From Emiliania huxleyi CCMP1516 (lineage: Eukaryota; Haptophyta; Isochrysidales; Noelaerhabdaceae): DNA of 64,000 nt. This document shows positions 10,519-20,272 of this stretch, in pieces; within the stretch, counting starts at the first letter, position 1; every line of letters begins with the position of its first letter. Both the position numbers and the translations under genes were made by a program. The notes beneath the pieces were generated by a model. It had not been told where the DNA came from. It saw nothing but the letters and a program-made list of their open reading frames with translations, and ran no database searches. Location: positions 93,206-157,205 of the forward strand of contig NW_005199925.1 in assembly GCF_000372725.1 (NCBI RefSeq), read 5' to 3'.

Positions 10519-11069
10519 AGAGAGAGAATTCTTGATACGAAACCACGACGACACACACCAGTCGACTCGCATCGGTTGCCTCCATGAACGGCGGAGCTAT
10601 TCTCGCGCCCACACCACACCTGGCTCCAACGTGGACACGCCCATAGCTGGGGACACTACTAGGTCACGCATGGCATCACAGAAGTTTTATCTCTGGGCCC
10701 CGAAAGGCATCTCTAGCAGTGTCGTTACACATGCCCCCTCCCCTCCTGGGCGCATGCGCCTCACGTCTCGCCAGAGCATAAGCCCTTGGCGTGTGGCGAG
10801 ACGAGTTTTTCGCCATCGCAGCGAGCAGCAAGCCGCCCGCCGCAAACAGCCGGAGGCATCGCCACGGCACTGGCTGCGCCGCGGTCCCGCACCCGTCGAC
10901 GCAGCTCCCCCCGCGGAAGACCGCGCGTAGCAACGTCTTGACGATCGAGATGAGCGTGCCTGAAGCTCGCCCACCTACTGCCCCTGAGAGTTGGTTATTG
11001 AGTGGGATCAGCTCCCCCCCTTGGGATCGAAGCCGCCACAACCTCACACCCAACATCCCAGGCGGGATC
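10519..11069 (-). mobile_element. copy of non-autonomous element E (truncated end)
   Basis: This 550-bp stretch is nearly identical, in inverted orientation, to 56849-57402; only about three mismatches were seen. One end begins GAGAGAGAATTC. The other end stops at GGCGGGATC without the long (TC)n run seen in the complete copy, so this copy looks truncated. No target-site duplication was found here. A 126-codon frame is conserved in both copies only because the DNA is nearly identical. Confidence 0.8.
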
Positions 11070-11209
11070 AGAAGGGGACTCCACACCGGACACCGCCCGG
11101 GCACAGCCCCCCTACCCGTCGGATCGCACAGAGGGCCCCCTCGGAGCAGCCCACACACAATCACGCATCGGCAGATTGAGTGCCTGAGTCAGGCAGACAG
11201 CACAGACAA

Positions 11210-11262
11210 GAGGAGAGAGAGGAGAGAGAGAGAGAGAGAGAGGAGAGAGGAGAGGGTGAGGG
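11210..11262. repeat. GA microsatellite
   Basis: AGAG/GAGAG-rich simple sequence lies about 140 bp beyond the end of the element E copy. It resembles the (GA)n ends of the complete element. Confidence 0.7.
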
Positions 11263-11589
11263 TGTGAACACACGTGAGGAGTGGGGGAGGGTGTCTGTGG
11301 TGGGTTGTAGTCATACTACGTGGTTACAACCACGCGCCCCTCAGGAGCTTAAGGTAGAGCTGAGCGTCCCAGACGCCTCGGTGCCTCCCACCGGCGTGAA
11401 GACCATCCGGATCTTTCCACCGCGCCCTCCGGGCTGAGTGGTCCCCGCGATGGCCCACGGTCCTCCGTCGCCTGGTTGAACCCCCTGCCTCCCGGTTGAC
11501 CCCCCGGTCCCCGTACACGACCATGAAATAAACTCAAAGTCCACCACAGCCACCAGCCTCCACCTCCACCCGCGAGCCGCCACCGCTGC

Positions 11590-11880
11590 CGCCCGCGACG
11601 CCGCCCGCCGCGTCAGATAGCCGCGACGCGCGCATCGAGTCGCGTCGGAGAGCCGCGCCGCACCAGCAGCAGCATCTGCACCGCCAGCAGCAGCAGCAGC
11701 AGCACCACCACCACCACCCGAGAGAGAAGCGCACCTGCCCGACGCCGCCCGCCGCGTCAGACGCTCGCGACGCGCGCGTCGAGCCCAGTCGCACAGCCGC
11801 GCCGCGCCAGCAGCAGCATCGGCACCAGCAGCAGCAGCACCACCACCACCAACAGCAACAGAGACAGGCAGTGCAGGCGC
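11590..11880 (+). repeat. two imperfect tandem units with CAG/CAC trinucleotide runs
   Basis: Two units of roughly 140 bp share GACGCCGCCCGCCGCGTCAG, a CGCGACGCGCGC segment, GCCGCGCCGC and then CAG/CAC runs. The plus strand stays open from about 11534 to a stop at 12056 and would encode poly-Gln/poly-His tracts, but it has no ATG. It may be 5' sequence of the downstream phosphatase gene or an exon of unknown parentage. Confidence 0.6.
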
Positions 11881-12079
11881 AGAGGCGCTCGCAGAGCGGC
11901 GCTCAGCGCCGCGCACGCCACGCTGCGGACCGTCGGACGAGCGCACCGTACGTCGGCGGCGAGCCGCGTCGCCAGCCGTCTCGCGAGAGAGCGGCGCCGC
12001 CGCGTGCGCGCAGCAGCCGCCGCGGCAGAGGCGAGCCGCGGCGACGTCCGCACTAACGGATAACGGCCATTGGCGGTTT

Positions 12080-12101
12080 TCTCTCTCTCTCTCTCTCTCT
12101 C
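12080..12101. repeat. CT microsatellite
   Basis: A short (CT)n tract lies about 75 bp upstream of the DUSP11-like start codon. It may be a pyrimidine-rich 5' UTR or promoter element. Confidence 0.6.
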
Positions 12102-12174
12102 ACTTCCCCTCCAACCAATCCAAAAAAGAAAGAACCCGAAACCGCGCTGGGAGCGGGACCTTGGAACCAACGTG

Positions 12175-13493
12175 ATGTCGGCTTACCGCATCAAGAAGAA
12201 GCGGCCTAGGACTCCTCCGCCAGAGGAGGCGCCTTCGATCACAGAGGAGAGCCCTGCTGCTTCGGTGCGCCGCGTTTGGGCATCCACAGTGACAGCCCAC
12301 CAATCCCGCTATCACCGCCGCTACCGTGCACACAGGCACCAGCGAATGCAGCCGCCGCCTCTCAAGACGCGCCTCCGGCGCTCGGCGCGTGCTCGCCGGC
12401 GGTTGGCGGCGGCGGCGGCACCGGCAGCAGCGCTCCTCCGCGCAGGGCGGGCGGCAAGATTCCCGAGGGGTGGCGGGAGAGCCCAAAGGGCGGTGCGGCG
12501 CTGCACGGGCTCTGCGCCATCAAGACGCCCCTCAAAGCGGAGCTCTGCGCGTCGCTCCCGGCGGCAGATTGGTGCGTCGTGCTCGCCCGCAGCACAGCGC
12601 GCGCGCACCGCAATCTTCCGCACCTCCACCCCCTCCACCCCGCACGTCCCTCCGCCTCGCTCTCTCTCGCAGGTGGACGGTGTCGGACGCGCTGCAGGCG
12701 TGCGGCGGGTCGGCGGTGGGGCTGTGGATCGACCTGACAAACACGCGGCGGTACTACGAGCCGCGCGAGCTGCCCCAGTCTGTTCGCTACCTCAAGTTCC
12801 AGACGGCTGGCCACGGTCTCATCGAGGAGCAGGTGCGGCCCAGGGTTAGGGTTAGGGTTAGGGCTAGTCTCATCGAGGAGCAGGTGCGGCTCTCTCTGCG
12901 CGCACACATGCGCTGCCCCGCCCACCGCCGCCGCCCGCCCGCCATCCCGCCGACTCGCCGCCGCCGCGTCCAGGCCATGCTCCAGATCCTCCACGAGATC
13001 TCAGCTCTGCGCGTGGCGCGCCGCCCCTCGCGGTCCGCCTCTGTGCCCCGTCCCTCGGCTGCAGAGGCAGCCCGGCTGCTGCTAGGCGCGAATGAAGGCC
13101 GCTAGAGCGGACGCAGTCCGCAGGGGCCTCCCGCCCGAGGAGGTGGCCAAGGCGGAGAAGGCGGCCTCTGCTGCGGCGCGCGTGGTGGTGCACTGCACGC
13201 ACGGGTGCGCGCGCGCGCGTCTCGTCAGTCTGCGCTGGCTGCGATGGCGGGAGGCGGCTCACCGCCCGCCCGCCTACCCTTCCAGGCTCAACCGGACCGG
13301 CTACGTGGTCGCCACCGCGCTCTGCCGGCTCGAGCCGCGCATTCCGCTCGGGGAGGCGCTCGCCGCATTCAGCGAGCAGCGGCCGCCAGGCCTCTGGAGA
13401 GAGCAGTACGTGCGCGCGCTGCACGACACGTACGGCGGCGCCATCCCGCCCCTCCCGCCGCCGCCCTCCTGGGAGCACGAGGGGCGGAAATGA
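12175..13493 (+). CDS. DUSP11/PIR1-like RNA 5'-triphosphatase (cysteine phosphatase)
   Basis: Proposed exons: 12175-12264, 12336-12571, 12673-12831, 12974-about 13014, 13086-about 13202 and about 13270-13493. The sequence follows DUSP11 and the RNA-triphosphatase domain of capping enzymes: IPEGWRESPKGG, FKTP-like KTPLKAEL, GLWIDLTNTRRYYEPRELP, YLKFQTAGHG, and the catalytic loop HCTHG joined across a phase-2 intron to LNRTGYVVA, giving HCxxGxxRTG. RYYEPRELPQSVRYLK resembles DUSP11 more than plant or animal capping enzymes, and no guanylyltransferase domain follows. The protein should remove gamma/beta phosphates from RNA 5' ends. A Lys/Pro-rich N-terminus (YRIKKKRPRTPPP) suggests nuclear location. 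The exon 3 end is doubled around a telomere-like repeat. The boundaries of the middle exons are partly inferred. Confidence 0.82.
12816..12890 (+). repeat. 24-bp direct duplication around interstitial GGGTTA repeats at a splice donor
   Basis: GTCTCATCGAGGAGCAGGTG plus CGGC occurs at 12816-12839 and again at 12867-12890, separated by a 27-bp filler containing three GGGTTA units. Each copy contains the exon end GAGCAG and a GTGCGG donor. The period is 51 bp, a multiple of three, so use of either donor keeps frame. Confidence 0.85.
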
Positions 13494-13724
13494 GCGCGGC
13501 GGGGCGAGACACCAAAGGCGCGGCCCCGCGCGAGTTGTGTGCAGTTGCGAGTCGTTGGCAACAACGTTGCTCGTTGGCAGATGGTGTGCACCTCCCCGTC
13601 TCCCGCCCGCTCTCCCCGTCTCGCTGCTCTCTCTCTCGCCTCTCGTGCTGACGCGGCGTGCCGCGCAGAAGGGAGGGCTTTCAAAAAAAAGAACGTCCAG
13701 CGCTTTAAACATCGCAGACTCGCG

Positions 13725-14087
13725 TCATGAACGCAGCACCGCCGCCGAGCCCACCCGCCCCTGAGCCGCCGCAGCGCTAACTTTCGCCAGCTCCAGCCGA
13801 CTCCGCTTCTCTATCAGCGCTGCCGCGACAAGGACGTCCTTGGCACTGGCCGGCTTGTCTGGGGTCGAGGCTGCGATTCTCTTCATCGCGCGCTTGGCAG
13901 CTCCAGTGCGCACCGCCTTTGTGCACTGACGACGCGCGGCGCGAGCAGCGCGGGCCTTCTCCGCCGCCTCACGCTTGAGAGACCGCAGGGAGTTGGAGTT
14001 GGTCTCAGTGTTGGTCGCGGCGGCCAGAGCAAGCAGCGCGTGCGCGCCTGGGACGCGCTTGCCTGTGGCCTTCGTCATCTTCGTCAT
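13725..14087 (-). CDS. small basic Ala/Lys/Arg-rich protein
   Basis: A minus-strand frame starts at ATG 14087 (MTKMTKATGKRVPGAHALLA) and encodes 120 aa. It is very basic in the middle ([20 protein letters not shown]) and helical toward the end (SAKDVLVAAALIEKRSRLELAKVSAA). It could be a small nucleic-acid-binding or ribosome-associated protein, but no family was recognised. The gene is divergent from the beta-propeller gene at 14331; the 240-bp gap holds a motif shared with another promoter region. The frame continues upstream of 14087 as antisense of the propeller gene, which is not considered coding. Confidence 0.5.
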   Translation of the reverse strand: MTKMTKATGKRVPGAHALLALAAATNTETNSNSLRSLKREAAEKARAARAARRQCTKAVRTGAAKRAMKRIAASTPDKPASAKDVLVAAALIEKRSRLELAKVSAAAAQGRVGSAAVLRS

Positions 14088-14181
14088 CCTCGGGCAGTCG
14101 TCGTAGTCGTAGTGATTTGAACTCCCAGCTTTGACGCCCGACGCGCGGGCGTTTCTTTTTTGCTCGTACAGTCCCCACCGA

Positions 14182-14213
14182 CGCTGTCGTGGGATCGCTT
14201 GCCATGTGAGAGA
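14182..14213. promoter_or_regulatory. 32-bp motif shared with the 34.3-kb promoter region
   Basis: CGCTGTCGTGGGATCGCTTG followed by CCATGTGAGAGA matches, with one mismatch, the reverse complement of 34269-34300. Both copies lie roughly 100-220 bp from a start codon: here between divergent starts 14087 and 14331, there upstream of the start at 34081. It could be a promoter element or a short dispersed repeat. Confidence 0.45.
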
Positions 14214-14330
14214 CTGCCTTGTGTTCTTGTTGCATTTTCGAAGAGGGAAACCAGGAAAACAAAGTAAAAAAACGACGTGTTGCGCGCTGCTGTTTTGCGC
14301 CGTCGTCTCATCACGCGAGGCAACAGGCCG

Positions 14331-15350
14331 ATGCCAGTCAACCTGCTCGCCGCTCTCTCTCTCGCGTACAGCAGCCCGCCTCCCATCATCGGCGGCCAGG
14401 GCGAGCTCCGCTTCGAGTATCGGCCCGATCGCCTCGTGCTGCCAAAGGGAGCGTCGCTTCGCAACGCGCACGGCCTCGTCACGGACGCCGCAGGCCGCAT
14501 CTACTTCACCTACGAGCACGGCGGCAACGACACAAACTGCCTCGTCCGCTGGGAGGCGGACGGAACCGGCGCTCGCTTCCTCACCGCAGGCGGCAAGGCG
14601 CTTTGCGAGGGCGTGCCGCACGGGCTGCAGCTCAGCGACGAGGAGGGGCACGAGTTTCTGTACCACGCCAACAACGAGCAGAAGCTCACAAAGACGCGGC
14701 TGGACGGCAGCATCGTGTGGCAGCGCTCCGGCAACTTTGGGCAGGACCCGCGGCTGCCGTACCGCCCGACGTGGTTTGCGACGCCGCCCGGCCCGTTTGT
14801 CTACCTTTGCGACGGCTACGGCAGCAACAGGATATACGCCTTCGACAAGCAGTCCGGCGCGTGGGCGGCGGGGCGGGTCTGGGGCGGCAAGGGCGGCCGC
14901 GAGCAGCACGGAAACTTCTCAACGAACCACGGCTGCACGTACGACGTCACGGCCGACAGGATTGCGGTGAGCGACCGGGCCAACTCGAGGATCGAGTTCT
15001 ACGACTACGGCAGAGCCGGCGAGCCGGCGCTCGAGTACAGCCACACCCTCGACCTGCGCGGGACGATGGGCGGCGGCTCCCTCCCCTGCAACCTGCGGAC
15101 CTACCCCGGGCAGGGCGGGCGGGGCATCTCGCCCGACCTGTCCGGCCCTGTCGCGGTGCTCGACGCCGCCGGCCGGGTCGCGTCGGTCGTCAACGTGAGC
15201 GTCCTCCTCGGCCCGCTCGGGCACCGCCACCCGCACGACGCCATCCTCCTGCCGAGCGGCGACATGGCGGTCGCCGAGTGGAACCCGGGCTTCGTCACGT
15301 ACTGGAAGAGGCTGCCCAGCCCGGCTCGGGCAGGGGACGTCGTCGGTTAG
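14331..15350 (+). CDS. secreted NHL/six-bladed beta-propeller-like protein
   Basis: An intronless 339-aa frame starts at ATG 14331. The first 20 residues (MPVNLLAALSLAYSSPPPII) form a probable signal peptide. The body has repeated blade-like units of the NHL/SMP-30 kind: AHGLVTDAAGRIYFTYE, EGVPHGLQLSDEEGHEFLY, TWFATPPGPFVYLCDGYGSN, GCTYDVTADRIAVSDRANSR and HPHDAILLPSGDMAVAEWNP. Such propellers often bind ligands or act as lactonases or lyases, but no catalytic residues can be assigned here. The protein is probably secreted or vacuolar. Confidence 0.7.
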   Translation: MPVNLLAALSLAYSSPPPIIGGQGELRFEYRPDRLVLPKGASLRNAHGLVTDAAGRIYFTYEHGGNDTNCLVRWEADGTGARFLTAGGKALCEGVPHGLQLSDEEGHEFLYHANNEQKLTKTRLDGSIVWQRSGNFGQDPRLPYRPTWFATPPGPFVYLCDGYGSNRIYAFDKQSGAWAAGRVWGGKGGREQHGNFSTNHGCTYDVTADRIAVSDRANSRIEFYDYGRAGEPALEYSHTLDLRGTMGGGSLPCNLRTYPGQGGRGISPDLSGPVAVLDAAGRVASVVNVSVLLGPLGHRHPHDAILLPSGDMAVAEWNPGFVTYWKRLPSPARAGDVVG

Positions 15351-15730
15351 CCCGATTTATAAACGCGTTTCACCTCTGCGCGGTGCTGGAGATGGAGCTA
15401 GCGGCCATTCGGAGCGCGCGCACGGGCATACATGGAAATCTCTGCGCAACATCGGAAGATCCTTGGACTGTAGATCGTAGATGCCTTTTAGAGATCTCTT
15501 AAGTGGCAAATCTCCTGCCAAGAGCTGCAGTAGATTGAAGAACTGGTGGAGGCAAATCTTCTCCGGTGTAGATGCTCGAGAGGAGTCTGAGATCTCGCGT
15601 TTGGTGCGTGCAGTCGCTTGAGATCTTGCGACAGAGGTGGAGATTCTGACTTCGCGCCAAAGGCGCCTAGAGATCGTGTGGGCCGACTGGAGATTGCAAA
15701 ATGGCGCGAAAAGAGGGTGGAGATCCTTTT
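15351..15730. other. GGAGATC/GGAGATT-rich intergenic sequence
   Basis: No gene is supported. The stretch is rich in GAGATC- and GGAGATT-type short repeats of the same kind as in the adjacent fold-back element and probably belongs to its surroundings. Confidence 0.5.
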
Positions 15731-16704
15731 GCATTGTGAATGAGTCCATAGCGCATCTCCTTGAAGGTTTGAGCCCCCCTCCTCCCCCGGGCCCCCGAAT
15801 CGACAGTGGAGATTGGAGATTGGAGATGGAGATCGGAGATCTGACTGAATCCGGCCTAAGATGACGACGTTGGAGATTGGAGATTGAAGATGGAGATCGG
15901 AGATCTGACTGGATCCGGCCTAAGATATAGCGACGCTGGAGATTGGAGAGTACTGGAGAGATGGAGATCGGAGCCCCCCAGCCCCTAGTGGTGTCTCATC
16001 GATTTTTTTGTTTTGTTTTTAGATAAAGGTCTGTGCGCGGACGGCCCGGGGAGCCTGCGGCGCCATTTTAATCTGCGCTCCTCTTTATGGCCTGCGGCGC
16101 CTGGCTTGCGAGCTTGGAAGTGTACACGAGTCCGCCAGGGCGGACTGCAAACACCAAGCGCGCTGCGCGGCGCTCGCGGTCTACGCCGAACTGGGGGCGG
16201 TATCATGGTTCACGCTGCCAACTCGGCAAATAGGCTCGCCGACATAGACCGCGTACATAGACCGCGCGCGCAGCGCGCTCCGTTTGCAGACCGCCCTGGC
16301 GGACTCGTTTACACTTCCAAGCTCAAGCCAGGCGCCGCAGGCCATGAAGAGGAGCGCAGATTAAAATGGCGCCGCAGGCTCCCCGGGCCGTCCGCGCACA
16401 GACCACAGGAAAAAACAAAAATCTATAAAACATCTATCAACACCACTAGGCTCTAGGGGGTGGGTGGGCTCCGATCTCCCCATCTCCAATATTCTCTAAT
16501 CCACAGCGTCGTCATGTTAGGCCGGGGATCCAGTCAGATCTCCGATCTCCATCTTCAATCTCCAATCTCCAACGTCGTCATCTTAGGCCGGATCAGATCT
16601 CCGATCTCAATCTCCAATCTCCAATCTCCAATCTCGATTCGGGGGCCCGGGGGAGGAGGGGGGCTCAAACCTTCAAGGAGATGCAATTTGGATTCATTCA
16701 CACT
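15731..16704. mobile_element. about 970-bp fold-back (long palindrome) element
   Basis: The left arm (15731 to about 16190) is matched in reverse complement by the right arm (about 16250-16704), leaving a loop of about 60 bp. Matching landmarks, outside in: GCATCTCCTTGAAGG / CCTTCAAGGAGATGCA; CCCCGGGCCCCCGAATCG / CGATTCGGGGGCCCGGG; CCTAGTGGTGT / ACACCACTAGG; GGTCTGTGCGCGGACGGCCC / GGGCCGTCCGCGCACAGACC; GCGCGCTGCGCG / CGCGCAGCGCGC. Both arms carry GGAGATT-type short repeats. No transposase frame is present. The structure resembles a fold-back or MITE-like element. Confidence 0.8.
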
Positions 16705-17176
16705 GACCATCTCTCATCTCCAATCTCCAATCTTCTACTTGGCCACTGTCGCCGCCGGCAGCAATCTACGACCTCCATTTTCAATCTTCGATCTCACATC
16801 TGGGGCGGATGGCTGGGCGCTAGGATCTACAATCTGCATTCTCCATCTCCTATCTCCACATTTTGGCCCTGTTGCTGCTCAGAGCGATCTGCAATCCACA
16901 ATCTCAATCTTCGATCTTTAGTCTTGAATGGGGAACCGGACAGGACGGATCTACTGGCGAGACTTGGGCGTGTCCGTGTGAGAGATCCGCTAGGATCTCC
17001 AGTCTTAATCTACTATCTCTACCCCAACGATCTACTGGTCTTGCGCAGAGATTTCCATTACTCCGCACGGGGCGCTCTCCATGGCGCTCTCTGGGAGAGC
17101 CTCTCTGCCCGTTCCGAAGCCGGGCTCTCCGGGAGAGACTCCCTGACCAAGACGTCCCAACCCCGAACCCGCCTGC

Positions 17177-17748
17177 CACCTTGTGATTTTTCTGGGTCAA
17201 AATCGTCCCGATTTCATAATGTTCGTTCGTACGTGCATCCGCGGCGCCAAGCGCGGTGCCAGCGGCTCCCATACCTCTAAGAGGCCACCCACCTCCGTAT
17301 AGACCCTTATATCCGCGGTTTACGCCCAATAGAGGCAGCTGCAAGAGGGCCCGGACGGGCACTGCGGCACACACTGCTCGCTGCTCGGCCATGCGGTAGC
17401 GTCTGGTGATGCCGCCCCTGCGCGGGCGGGGGCGTCTCGCTCGGCAGCAACTGCGCCGCGCAGCGCAGGTTCGAGGGTCGCGGTGAAGGGTGCACTGGAA
17501 GACGTAGCGGTCGAGAAAGCGCTCAGCGACCGCTACGTCTCGAGGATGGAGCCGTCGCGCGGACCCGACCGGCCGACCGGCAGTAGCAGCAGGCGCCGGA
17601 GGGCGCGGGAGGCAGCGGCGACACCTCGGGCCAGAAGCGCGAGCCCTAGGCTGGTGAGGGGGCCCGCTCATGCGTAAACGGCTCTGGGACTTAGCTAAAT
17701 CGCGCATCGAAATCGGGACGATTTTGCCAGGGCACCGTCACAAGGTGT
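17177..17748. mobile_element. inverted-repeat element with internal hairpin
   Basis: CACCTTGTGA plus AAAATCGTCCCGATTTC at 17177-17215 is mirrored at 17709-17748 (GAAATCGGGACGATTTT ... TCACAAGGTG), giving imperfect terminal inverted repeats of about 40 bp around 570 bp. Near the centre, GACGTAGCGGTC (17501) pairs with GACCGCTACGTC (17528). No open frame with a recognisable domain lies inside. It is probably a non-autonomous DNA element. Confidence 0.55.
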
Positions 17749-18040
17749 GAGCCTGACCCCGTCTGTCACTACTCTCTCTTGTGCGCGGTGTCTCGAAAGT
17801 GTACATTGACATTTTTCTGGAGACACGTGGGAGACGTGACCGGCACACACCCACAAGGCACAAGCAGCTGAGTTGTAGTGACGGTCGCGATAAAGTGAGT
17901 TCCGCTACGGTGGACGTGGAGTGGTGTGGATCCCGCAGCACGACGGGGCATTGAGTTTGATTGAGACGAGTTGCGTGTATTCCGTTCGAGTCAGGCAATT
18001 GAGACGCCGTGCGCTCAACCGTCCCCCCTCTGCCCAGCAC

Positions 18041-20095
18041 TCACTGGCCAGCACGCAGCGACGCTGCGGCAGCGGCGGCCGTCGCCCGCTCGAGCCGCCA
18101 GATCTTGTGGCTGCCGGACACTCGCAGCGGCACCGTCAGCTTGCGCGGCGCCTCGCAGACGAAGACGAAGGCGGAGTCGTTTTCCTCCGAGGGGCCCTCG
18201 CGGCCGGCGGCTCGCGCGGCGACGTACTCGTCGTGCGACAGGCAGTCCCGCACGACGACGCAGCCGAGGAGGGCGGAGGCCGGGTACTCGGCAGGCATCG
18301 CTGGCGGCGGGAGGCCGGCAGAGGCGGACAGGTCGGAGTACTGCCGCTCCACGGTCGCAACCTCGAGGTCGTTGGGCGTCCGCGCTGTCGAGGCGATCCA
18401 GAGCGGGCCCCGGTGGTCGGTCGGCCACGAGCGACCCTCCACGCGCTTGACGCCGCCCACGAGCAGCGACGCCCACGGCTGGTGCATCGAGAGGCAGAGG
18501 TTGCCAAACTCGGTGTCGGAGGGTGGCGGCGAGGCCTCCCCCGCCCCCACCTCTGCGGCCCCCGGCGCGGGCGCAAGGCCGGGCGGCGCTCCATCCGCCC
18601 GCTCGCCCGCCTGACTACCACCCGCCCGCCCGCCGCCCGCCCCCGCCCCCCCGCCCTCGAGGCGCAGCTTCTGCTCGCCTTCTCGGGCCTTTCCTGCCGC
18701 CGCCTCCCCGCCCTCGAGGCGCAAGTGCAGAGCAGTCCGGTGCGCGAGCGCGTCGATGGCGTCGTCGTCCTGGGCGAGGAACTCCTCCAGCCATGGGTTG
18801 TCGTGCTGAACGCGCAGCACCGAGTGCGAGAGGCCTTCCTCCACCGCCGCCGCCCGCAGCTTCGCCGCCGCCGCGTCCAGCCCAGAGCTCGTCGCCTGGC
18901 TCGACCCACCGATCTCGACGTTGCCGCGCCCGCTTCGACCACGGTCGGAGGCCGCGCCACCCGCGCCGCGCCCGCGCGCTGCCGGCGCGACGAATGTCGC
19001 GCGGCCCTGCAGCGTCGGGTTGGCGAGCCGCCCCTCGCCGCCGCCGCCGCCCCGCCCTGCAGCCTTTGCGGCTGGCGCTGGCTGTGGTGGGAGAGGCGGC
19101 GTGTGAGCTTCGCGTCGCCTCTCCCCGACCGCCGCCTCCGCGCCTCGTGCCTGAGCTGGCCGCACATCTGCCTTCCCGCCGCCGCCGCCGCCACCACCGC
19201 CGCCACCACCAGCACCTCCTCCTCCTCCTCCTCCTCCACCACCTTCACCGCCGCCACCGCCGGGGCCCTCCTTCACAACGCGCTTGTTTTCGATGTCGAT
19301 CGTCAGCCTGAGCTCCTTCCGCTTGCGCGCTGCCTCCTCCTCGCGCTCCGCCGCCGCCGCGGCGGCGACCGCTCGCTCCTCCCCACTCATCCACGCGTCC
19401 GCCGCCGCGTGCGAAAAGTACTCTGTCTGGTCGTCAATCACGACCGTCCTCTTCGCGGCGGAGCGGTCGAAATCTATCAGCCGGCGGGCGTGCTCCTCCG
19501 CCGCGCTCAGCGCCGCGGTCTCCGACGAGGACGGCGCGGCGGCGGAGCAGGCACCGGCCTGGAGCGGCGTGTGCGGGTCGCGGCCGCAAGCGAGGCAAGG
19601 ACCCTCGCCCTCTTGCGCGCACACGACGGACCCGCAGGCGAGGCAGTTGTACAGCAGCTCGTGCCTCCGTGCGTTGCAGCGACAGCGGTGGCGGCCGGGA
19701 AGGAGCGACGCATCGTGGGTCGTGGCACCCGCACGCGGCTGCCGACCCTTCTTATTCACCTTGGACGGCTTGGAGGGCGCTGCCGCCGCACCGCCCACGA
19801 TGGAGCAAGCCGCCGCCGGCCGACCCGCCTTTGCACGCCCGGCCGCAGCAGGCTCATCGTCGTCGCCCTTGCGATAGGCAACGGGGCTGCCGCTCGCCGC
19901 AGCAGCGGCGCTGCCTCCTGGAGCACCAAGGGCGTCTGCCACAGCGTCGGCTTCCGACTCGGATGGCAACATTGCCCGCAGGTAAGGCCGCACGTCGGGC
20001 GGCGGCAGCGCGGTGAGCATCGAGATGATGGCACCCACATCATCGAAGCCGACTGCGGACCGGAGCAGCACCTCGGCCGTGGTGGAGCGCGACAT
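18041..20095 (-). CDS. TRIP4: activating signal cointegrator 1 (TRIP4/ASC-1): zinc finger plus ASCH domain
   Basis: A single-exon frame of 684 aa starts at ATG 20095 (MSRSTTAEVLLRS). A C4-type zinc finger lies at about residues 137-170 (CRCNARRHELLYNCLACGSVVC...CLACG), as in ASC-1. The C-terminal ASCH domain is clear: NLCLSMHQPWASLLVGGVKR, VEGRSWPTDHRGPLWIASTA, YPASALLGCVVVRDCLSHDEY and the closing SGSHKIWRLE. ASC-1 is a nuclear coactivator and part of the ASC-1 complex that resolves stalled ribosomes in animals. The middle contains a long Gly-rich low-complexity stretch (GGN codons, about 19150-19270) and acidic/basic helices. Upstream in-frame residues before 20095 look like 5' UTR. Length is close to the human protein apart from the Gly-rich insert. 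Confidence 0.9.
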   Translation of the reverse strand: MSRSTTAEVLLRSAVGFDDVGAIISMLTALPPPDVRPYLRAMLPSESEADAVADALGAPGGSAAAAASGSPVAYRKGDDDEPAAAGRAKAGRPAAACSIVGGAAAAPSKPSKVNKKGRQPRAGATTHDASLLPGRHRCRCNARRHELLYNCLACGSVVCAQEGEGPCLACGRDPHTPLQAGACSAAAPSSSETAALSAAEEHARRLIDFDRSAAKRTVVIDDQTEYFSHAAADAWMSGEERAVAAAAAAEREEEAARKRKELRLTIDIENKRVVKEGPGGGGGEGGGGGGGGGGAGGGGGGGGGGGGKADVRPAQARGAEAAVGERRREAHTPPLPPQPAPAAKAAGRGGGGGEGRLANPTLQGRATFVAPAARGRGAGGAASDRGRSGRGNVEIGGSSQATSSGLDAAAAKLRAAAVEEGLSHSVLRVQHDNPWLEEFLAQDDDAIDALAHRTALHLRLEGGEAAAGKAREGEQKLRLEGGGAGAGGGRAGGSQAGERADGAPPGLAPAPGAAEVGAGEASPPPSDTEFGNLCLSMHQPWASLLVGGVKRVEGRSWPTDHRGPLWIASTARTPNDLEVATVERQYSDLSASAGLPPPAMPAEYPASALLGCVVVRDCLSHDEYVAARAAGREGPSEENDSAFVFVCEAPRKLTVPLRVSGSHKIWRLERATAAAAAASLRAGQ

Positions 20096-20272
20096 GACCC
20101 TCCGCAAAGAAAAGAATTTCGATACGCTCTCCCTCAAAAAAAAGAAGAAGGTGCAGGTGCGAATGTCCGTTTTCTTTCTTTATTTCTTTCCTCGGTCTCT
20201 CTGTCAACACTGGGGGGGCACGTACAAAGAAAATAAAAGTGATTTTCTTCTTCTTTTGTTCAAAACAGTGTC

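Noticed and set aside
12840-12866. Telomere end or subtelomere
   Set aside because: Only three GGGTTA units between two gene halves; an interstitial scar.
12175-13493. Bifunctional mRNA capping enzyme
   Set aside because: Only the phosphatase domain is present, and its RYYEPRELP segment is closer to DUSP11. No KxDG guanylyltransferase motif follows.
13725-14909. 394-codon minus-strand frame
   Set aside because: The part upstream of 14087 is antisense to the propeller gene; only the final 120 codons look coding.
17921-20236. 771-codon plus-strand frame
   Set aside because: Antisense of the TRIP4/ASC-1 gene; Arg/Pro-rich with no domain.
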